From Clostridia bacterium (lineage in GTDB: Bacteria; Bacillota; Clostridia; Oscillospirales; CAG-272): a DNA stretch of 52,591 nucleotides. A program made the translations under genes and the position numbers. Below are positions 47,448 to 52,591 of the stretch, piece after piece. Location: positions 1-52,591 of the forward strand of contig JAQXHN010000031.1 of assembly GCA_029007295.1 (NCBI GenBank), given 5' to 3'. The notes beneath the pieces are model-generated. The model saw nothing but the letters and a program-made list of their open reading frames with translations. It was not told where the DNA came from and made no database searches. How positions within the stretch are numbered: the first letter of the stretch is position 1; every line of letters starts with the position of its first letter.

Positions 47448-48105
47448 AGCGGTAACCAACTCCTCTTACGGTTACGATATGCTTACTGTATTCACCGAGT
47501 GTTTTGCGTAAAAGCTTAATATGCGTGTCAAGGGTTCTGTCATCGCCGTAAAAATCGTAGCCCCAGACATCGCTTATCAGCCTCTCGCGTGTTAATGCGA
47601 TATTTTTATTACGTACCATATAGAAAAGCAAATCGTATTCCTTAGGCGACATTTCAAGCCTTTTTCCATTTGCGCTTACAATATGAGCGGTAAAATCAAT
47701 CTTTAGCCCGTCTGTCTCAAAAACATCGTTTACCTGAGCATTTTGCTTTCCGCGTCTTAGAATAACATCAATACGGAGCATAAGCTCCCTAGGCGAGAAG
47801 GGCTTAACGACATAGTCGTCAATTCCAAGCTCAAATCCGTTGATTTTATCGTATTCCTCTCCCCTGGCAGAAAGCATAATAATAGGAACATTTGAGGATT
47901 TTCTGATTTCTCTGCAGGCTGAAAAACCGTCAAGCTCCGGCATCATAATATCCATGATGACAATATCGTATTTGTTATCGCGGCACATTACAACCGCTTC
48001 GATTCCGTTTGATGCTTCACTGACCTCGTGTTTTTCAAATTCCGCATATTTGCGTATGAGCTTACGTATCATAACCTCATCGTCGACTACAAGTATTTTA
48101 TACAT
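47437..48105 (-). CDS. OmpR/PhoB-type response regulator
   Basis: The 222-residue protein has a receiver domain with the acidic pocket VDDE, phospho-accepting Asp in DIVIMDIMMPELDGF (about residue 51), Lys in VVKPFSP, and a winged-helix DNA-binding domain ending VTVRGVGYRFEA. GGAGCAT precedes the ATG. The gene lies only 52 bases after htrA, and this gap is largely filled by a hairpin, so its promoter must lie within htrA or expression depends on read-through. It overlaps the kinase gene. Confidence 0.95.
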   Translation of the reverse strand: MYKILVVDDEVMIRKLIRKYAEFEKHEVSEASNGIEAVVMCRDNKYDIVIMDIMMPELDGFSACREIRKSSNVPIIMLSARGEEYDKINGFELGIDDYVVKPFSPRELMLRIDVILRRGKQNAQVNDVFETDGLKIDFTAHIVSANGKRLEMSPKEYDLLFYMVRNKNIALTRERLISDVWGYDFYGDDRTLDTHIKLLRKTLGEYSKHIVTVRGVGYRFEA

Positions 48106-48127
48106 AAATATGCTCCTTATTTTACAA

Positions 48128-48148
48128 AAGGCGGCAAAATGCCGCCTT
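48128..48148 (-). terminator. Hairpin between htrA and the response regulator
   Basis: AAGGCGGCA and TGCCGCCTT form a perfect 9-bp stem with a 3-base loop, followed on the minus strand by TTGTAAAAT. It looks like an intrinsic terminator with a weak T-tract, so it could let part of the htrA transcript continue into the two-component genes. Confidence 0.7.
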
Positions 48149-48157
48149 GATTTGATT

Positions 48158-49768
48158 TTATTTTGCTAAGGCATTTTCGGGAACGTACTCAATCAATGTT
48201 ACGCTAATATCGACCATTTGGCTCCTTCTCATATCGGAATTTAATCTCGAAACGGTTACCTTTACGGTATCGCCCACCGAATAATCCTCAAGTAATGAAG
48301 AAATATCGGTTACGGAAGAAACAGAAGTTCCATCTATTGCAACAACTCTGTCTCCGAACATAAGGTCTCCGCTTTGACCTGCGGTGTAGTCTATGAAATA
48401 TACGCCGTAATCGGTAATATAGTTCATAAGGTCGCCGTAGCCCTTCTGATATAGACTGTATGCGTTTGTTGCGCTTGTTACTTCGTAATATTTTATGCCG
48501 AGCTTAACTCTTCCGCTTACGTATCCTTGTTCCGTTAACTGTGTCGCAACTTCAATGGCCTTGTTTATCGGAATAGCAAAGCCGAGTCCTTCGATAGTGG
48601 TAGAAGTGCCGTCCGTGGATGATTTCGCATTAACGATACCTATAAGATTACCCTCTATATCAAAGAGTCCGCCACCTGAGTTTCCGGGATTAATTGAAGT
48701 ATCGATTTGCATAAGCGTAAATTTCTGTCCGCCTATTTTGATTTCTCTGTCAAGCGCGGAAACAATACCGCTGGATACAGTTCCGCCGAGTGTTCCCAAG
48801 GGATTTCCTATCGCAATGGCAGTTTCGCCTACAACAATATTATCGGAATCTCCGATAACGGCGCTTGTCAGTTTTAAATCCTTTGTATCAATCGAAATAA
48901 CGGCAATATCGGTCTGAGTATCGCTGCCAACGACCTTCGCTTCGTGTGAAGAGCCGTCTGTCAGTCTTACGGTAACCGACGTTGCGCCGGAAACGACATG
49001 GGCGCATGTAATTATATATCCGTTTTCTGCGTCAATAATAACGCCGCTTCCCGCACCGCTTGTAACATACTGGCCAAAGAAAGCGCTGGTTGTAACGGAC
49101 TCCGTAGAGATTTCAACTACACTGTTCTTTGCGAGCTCTGCAGCTCCTGCTATTGTTCCGTCTGTAGTTTTCTCATCCTTTTTAACCGTATTGGACGCTA
49201 CGCTGATTATCGCCTGACCCTTAGAATTTAAATATGTGCTTTTTCCAAAAAGATAATTATAACCGAAAGCTCCTACCGCACCGAACGCAAGAGATAACAA
49301 CATACAGGCAACTAAAAGAGCGGCAACTTTTCCCTTTGTTTTGTTCTTCGCTTTCTTTTCCTGTTTTTCCGAAACAATCTGTGTCGAATACGGAGCGCTC
49401 TGCTGATAGTATCCGCTTGAGCTTGCTCCGTTATATCTCTGTCCGTTAACATATGTCGTATGAATTCCGCCCTCCTGCGAGGGATTGTACGACGGCTTTG
49501 AATACTGTGAGTACTGCGAATACTGTGTATTCTGCGTACCGGCGGCTGTGCCCGAATAGGTGCTTTTGCCTACTCCATTCATTGAATATACCGAACTATT
49601 CGAGGGAGTATAGCCTGTGCTCGGCGCATAACCGGATTTATTATCGGGTGCTTTATACGCCGCAAAAGTATCTTCCTCTTTCGAATTAACATCGGAATAA
49701 TTATTTGACGCCGTATTTTTCGGACTGTCAATGCTTTCGTAATTGTTTGTTGTATCGTTATCCATCAT
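48158..49768 (-). CDS. htrA: HtrA/DegP-like serine protease
   Basis: Membrane-anchored quality-control protease. The 536-residue protein has a disordered cytosolic N-terminus of about 135 residues rich in Ser, Tyr, Gln and Asn (including tandem QYS), one transmembrane helix (about 150-172), a trypsin-like domain with the triad His in ITCAHVVSG, Asp in TDIAVISID and Ser in INPGNSGGGLF, and a C-terminal PDZ domain (DLMFGDRVVAIDGTSV). GGAGG lies 6 bases before ATG 49768; ATG 49765 is the alternative. The gene directly precedes the two-component system, so both may act in envelope stress. Confidence 0.92.
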   Translation of the reverse strand: MMDNDTTNNYESIDSPKNTASNNYSDVNSKEEDTFAAYKAPDNKSGYAPSTGYTPSNSSVYSMNGVGKSTYSGTAAGTQNTQYSQYSQYSKPSYNPSQEGGIHTTYVNGQRYNGASSSGYYQQSAPYSTQIVSEKQEKKAKNKTKGKVAALLVACMLLSLAFGAVGAFGYNYLFGKSTYLNSKGQAIISVASNTVKKDEKTTDGTIAGAAELAKNSVVEISTESVTTSAFFGQYVTSGAGSGVIIDAENGYIITCAHVVSGATSVTVRLTDGSSHEAKVVGSDTQTDIAVISIDTKDLKLTSAVIGDSDNIVVGETAIAIGNPLGTLGGTVSSGIVSALDREIKIGGQKFTLMQIDTSINPGNSGGGLFDIEGNLIGIVNAKSSTDGTSTTIEGLGFAIPINKAIEVATQLTEQGYVSGRVKLGIKYYEVTSATNAYSLYQKGYGDLMNYITDYGVYFIDYTAGQSGDLMFGDRVVAIDGTSVSSVTDISSLLEDYSVGDTVKVTVSRLNSDMRRSQMVDISVTLIEYVPENALAK

Positions 49769-49861
49769 ATTCAACCTCCGATGAATTATTTGTTGAAATC
49801 AGTATATTATTCAAATGTGAAGATTTAATGACGGTTGATTTAATGTTGAATGATACATCAT

Positions 49862-50881
49862 TTATTTTGCAAAAAATCTGTATTCTGTTCGGCTCTTATA
49901 TACTTCGCCCGGCTTTAATACGGAGTTCGTAAAGTTCGGATGATTCGGCGAATCGGGAAACAGCTGAGTTTCAAGACAGAACGCATGATGCTTTCTTGAA
50001 GGCACTCCGCCCTTAAACGGAATACCGCCGTCCATAAAGTTTCCGGTGTAAAGCTGAATACCCGGCTGGGTAGTATAAACCTCACAGCCCCTGCCGGATA
50101 CGGTATCCCGCACCTCACAGGCAAATTTCAAAACCGTGCCGTCTCCTCCGAGAACAAAATTGTCATCGTATTCTCCCTCAATATTCTTTTCGGTTAAGAA
50201 ATCGTACTTTGTTCCCTTGACATCAATAAAGTTACCCGTGGGAATTAATTCGCTGTCGGTTTCCGTTATTTGTTCTGCGGCAAAACGGGCGGTATGATTT
50301 TTAATGTCATCTCCCTGGTATCCGCCGAAATTAAAGTAGGAGTGGTTTGTAAAATTGCAAACGGTGTCCTTGTCTGTGGTCGCTTCGTAATCAAGGGCAA
50401 GAATGTTGTTATCGTCAAAGGAATATGTAACCTTCAGGGTAAGATTTCCGGGATAGCCCTCTTCACCGTCCGGAGAAAAAACAGATAGCTCAAGTATATC
50501 CTTGCCGTTTTCACTTGATTCCTTTGCATCCCATAATCTTCTGTTATATCCGATAATGCCTCCGTGCAAATGATTGTTTCCGTTATTCAGAGCAAGAGAA
50601 TATTCTTTGCCGTTTAATGTAAATTTACCCTTTCCTATTCTGTTTGCATATCTGCCGATTAAAGCGCCCTGATTCTGATCACCCTTGATATATTCCTCAA
50701 GTGTGTCGTAGCCGCAGATAACATCGGCAAAATTTCCGTTTTTGTCAGGCAAATTAATTGATACGAGAGCTCCTCCGTACGTAATAATTACCACGCTTGC
50801 GTTATTTTTGTTTGTAAGCGTAAATTCGTAAACTTCATTACCGTCGGGCATTTTTCCGAAAACTCTTTTTTTGATACTCAT
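49862..50881 (-). CDS. galM: Aldose 1-epimerase (mutarotase)
   Basis: Interconverts alpha and beta anomers of galactose, glucose and related sugars. The 339-residue protein has the family residues in QGALIGRYANRIGKGKF, NNHLHGG (His), NFTNHSYFNFGG (catalytic His) and AFCLETQLFPDSPNHPNF (catalytic Glu). CGGAGGA precedes the ATG. It has a strong promoter of its own and runs divergently from the transketolase genes. No other sugar-uptake gene is beside it in this window. Confidence 0.95.
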   Translation of the reverse strand: MSIKKRVFGKMPDGNEVYEFTLTNKNNASVVIITYGGALVSINLPDKNGNFADVICGYDTLEEYIKGDQNQGALIGRYANRIGKGKFTLNGKEYSLALNNGNNHLHGGIIGYNRRLWDAKESSENGKDILELSVFSPDGEEGYPGNLTLKVTYSFDDNNILALDYEATTDKDTVCNFTNHSYFNFGGYQGDDIKNHTARFAAEQITETDSELIPTGNFIDVKGTKYDFLTEKNIEGEYDDNFVLGGDGTVLKFACEVRDTVSGRGCEVYTTQPGIQLYTGNFMDGGIPFKGGVPSRKHHAFCLETQLFPDSPNHPNFTNSVLKPGEVYKSRTEYRFFAK

Positions 50882-50922
50882 TTTATCCTCCGAAATATAG
50901 TATAATGTTTTTCAACGGTAAT

Positions 50923-50951
50923 ATTATAATACAAACAGCCTTAAAAGTCAA
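50923..50951 (-). promoter_or_regulatory. Sigma-A promoter of galM
   Basis: TTGACT (50951-50946), 17-base spacer, TATAAT (50928-50923), about 40 bases before the start. Confidence 0.8.
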
Positions 50952-51001
50952 TCGATAGATTTGTTCTTAAAATATTAACAATATATAAATTTACTATTTG
51001 C

Positions 51002-51030
51002 TTGCATAATGACGAATTTTAGTGTACAAT
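51002..51030 (+). promoter_or_regulatory. Sigma-A promoter of the transketolase genes
   Basis: TTGCAT (51002-51007), 17-base spacer, TACAAT (51025-51030), about 47 bases before the first transketolase start; divergent from the galM promoter. Confidence 0.7.
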
Positions 51031-51077
51031 GTTAGAGTATGCACATAATACAATTTATATAAATCAGGAGGACAATT

Positions 51078-51911
51078 ATGGATACGGCTAAGAAAAACGA
51101 GCTGAAATTGCATGCGGCGAATATTCGTCTGGGTGCTCTTGACGCTGTTCACAGTGCCAAATCCGGACATCCCGGTGGATCTCTCTCTATCGCAGAGATT
51201 CTTTCCTATCTTTATTTTAACGAAATGAATGTGGATGTAAACAACCCGCATATGGAAGACAGAGACCGTTTTGTTCTTTCCAAAGGACATTGCGCTCCTG
51301 CGCTTTATGCGGTTCTTGCAGAAAAGGGTTTTTTCCCGAAGGAGCATTTAAAGACCTTCCGCCAGATTGATTCTAATCTTCAGGGACACCCTGATATGAA
51401 GGGCGTTCCCGGCGTGGACATGTCAAGCGGTTCTTTGGGTCTCGGAATAAGCGCCGCATGCGGAATGGCTCTTTCCGCAAAAATCCAAAACAAGGATTAC
51501 AGAGTATGGTCTGTTCTCGGAGACGGTGAAATTGCCGAGGGTCAGGTTTGGGAGGCCGCTATGTTTGCCGCTCACTACAAGCTTGATAATCTTTGCGCAT
51601 TTATTGACTGGAACGGCTTGCAGATTGACGGACCTATAGTTGAGGTAATGAATTCTACCCCTATTGACGAAAAGTTTGAGGCGTTCGGTTGGAATGTATT
51701 AATGATTAACGGTAACTGTCTCGATGAAATTGAGGAAGCAGTAAACAAGGCAAAGGCTTGCAAGGGCAAGCCCACCGCTATAATCTGCAAAACGGTCAAG
51801 GGCAAGGGCGTATCCTTCATGGAAAATTCCGTAGCTTGGCACGGCTCCGCCCCCAATGATGAACAGTATGAACAGGCAGTTGCGGAAATCACCGCAGCTA
51901 TGAATGCGTAA
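51078..51911 (+). CDS. Transketolase, N-terminal (TPP-binding) subunit
   Basis: Half of a split transketolase of the non-oxidative pentose phosphate pathway. The 277-residue protein has SGHPGGSLS, RFVLSKGHCAPALYA, the thiamine diphosphate motif GDGEIAEGQVWEA followed by DWNG, and KTVKGKGVSFMEN. AGGAGG precedes the ATG. The C-terminal half is encoded 14 bases downstream. Split transketolases are common in Clostridia; a related split transketolase-like enzyme of another sugar pathway cannot be ruled out. Confidence 0.93.
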   Translation: MDTAKKNELKLHAANIRLGALDAVHSAKSGHPGGSLSIAEILSYLYFNEMNVDVNNPHMEDRDRFVLSKGHCAPALYAVLAEKGFFPKEHLKTFRQIDSNLQGHPDMKGVPGVDMSSGSLGLGISAACGMALSAKIQNKDYRVWSVLGDGEIAEGQVWEAAMFAAHYKLDNLCAFIDWNGLQIDGPIVEVMNSTPIDEKFEAFGWNVLMINGNCLDEIEEAVNKAKACKGKPTAIICKTVKGKGVSFMENSVAWHGSAPNDEQYEQAVAEITAAMNA

Positions 51912-51925
51912 GGAGGTACATGATA

Positions 51926-52591
51926 ATGGCAGATAAAATTGCAACAAGAGAAGCGTACGGTAATGCGCTTGCCGAATTCGGCGAAAAATATGACTTTGTC
52001 GTTCTCGATGCCGACCTTGCAGCAGCTACCAAAACAGGTGTTTTCAAGAAAAAATTTCCTGAACGCCACTTTGACTGCGGAATTGCGGAAGGAAATATGA
52101 TGCTCGTTGCCGCAGGTCTTGCTTCCACCGGTGTTATTCCCTTTGTATCTACATTCGCTATGTTTGCCGCAGGAAGAGCGTTTGAGCAGGTCAGAAACGG
52201 TATAGGATATCCTCACCTTAATGTAAAAATCGGCGCTACACACGCCGGTATCTCCGTAGGAGAAGACGGTGCGACTCACCAGTGCTGTGAAGATATTGCC
52301 ACAATGCGCTCCATTCCGGGTATGACTATTATTAACCCTGCGGACGCAGTTGAAGCAAGAGCCTGCGTAGAAGCCGCAATTAAATTTAACGGTCCCGTAT
52401 ATATGCGTTTCGGAAGACTTGCCATTCCGACTCTATTTTCAGACGATTACAAATTTGAAATCGGCAAGGGCGTTATGATGAGCGAAGGCAAGGACGCTAC
52501 CATAGTTGCAACAGGACTTATGGTAGGTGCGGCTCTTGAAGCAAAGGAGCTTCTCAAAAATGACGGTATTGACGCAGAGGTAATAAACATA
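51926..52591 (+). CDS. Transketolase, C-terminal subunit (partial, runs off the window)
   Basis: Second half of the split transketolase; 222 codons are visible without a stop. It has the pyrimidine-binding domain with the catalytic Glu in DCGIAEGNMM, THAGISVGEDGATHQ, PGMTIINPADAVEA, GPVYMRFGR and the start of the C-terminal domain (KDATIVATGLMVGAAL). ATG at 51926 is chosen because it lies 9 bases after AGGAGG; the in-frame ATG at 51920 is too close (3 bases). Confidence 0.93.
   Translation, partial: MADKIATREAYGNALAEFGEKYDFVVLDADLAAATKTGVFKKKFPERHFDCGIAEGNMMLVAAGLASTGVIPFVSTFAMFAAGRAFEQVRNGIGYPHLNVKIGATHAGISVGEDGATHQCCEDIATMRSIPGMTIINPADAVEARACVEAAIKFNGPVYMRFGRLAIPTLFSDDYKFEIGKGVMMSEGKDATIVATGLMVGAALEAKELLKNDGIDAEVINI

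Noticed and set aside
49490..49535. Short tandem repeat that might be CRISPR-like
   Set aside because: It is codon repetition for QYSQYSQYS in the low-complexity N-terminus of HtrA, inside a single gene and without spacers.
51575..52279. 234-codon minus-strand frame opposite the transketolase genes
   Set aside because: It spans two well-supported genes and their gap; no motif or ribosome site.

Overview
The window reads as a chromosomal stretch of an anaerobic, spore-forming, low-GC Gram-positive bacterium of class Clostridia. The evidence is: PolC-type replicative polymerase; Shine-Dalgarno motifs of the AGGAGG type before most genes; sigma-A promoters with 17-base spacers; spore-associated genes (a SpoVAF/GerA-family protein and a YlmC/YmxH protein); a Na+-pumping oxaloacetate decarboxylase; and a complete glycogen gene set. 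Genus cannot be fixed from the sequence alone. Nearly all genes from 1 to 51 kb lie on the minus strand. The exceptions are an aldo/keto reductase, a tRNA-Gln and the split transketolase at the right edge.

Layout, left to right. (1) 1-1.5 kb: a frameshifted AraC-type regulator remnant, tmRNA (ssrA) and its partner smpB. (2) 1.6-4.9 kb: oxaloacetate decarboxylase operon (gamma, biotin carrier, beta, alpha in transcription order). (3) 5.0-9.4 kb: a solitary SpoVAF-like gene and a Trk potassium uptake pair. (4) 9.5-22.9 kb: the conserved run rpsB-tsf / pyrH-frr-uppS-cdsA-dxr-rseP-ispG-polC, ending in an orphan RsbW-like anti-sigma kinase. It joins translation, isoprenoid and undecaprenyl supply, phospholipid synthesis and replication. 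(5) 22.9-31.9 kb: ylmC-like gene and the glycogen operon glgB-glgC-glgA-glgP-GH13 amylase. (6) 32.0-33.2 kb: aldo/keto reductase and tRNA-Gln(CTG). (7) 33.2-38.1 kb: uvrB-uvrA nucleotide excision repair. (8) 38.3-49.8 kb: an envelope-oriented block: a small membrane protein; a Gld-like ABC transporter with GldG-like and DUF4340 proteins, a PpiC-type foldase lipoprotein and a HAD phosphatase; a YlmD/PgeF laccase-domain protein; a two-component system; and an HtrA protease. (9) 49.9-52.6 kb: aldose 1-epimerase and a divergently transcribed two-gene transketolase cut by the window end.

Most of this is well-known core genome. I found no CRISPR array, prophage, transposon or recognisable defence island. 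The items most worth a second look are the Gld-like ABC/DUF4340/PpiC operon next to HtrA and a two-component system, a degenerate copy of the ssrA 3' end beside a decayed regulator gene, an ssrA tag that ends in QAA, two places where a promoter -35 element is built into a terminator stem (one would give an almost leaderless spoVAF mRNA), and an exact 13-bp direct repeat across the uvrBA promoter.
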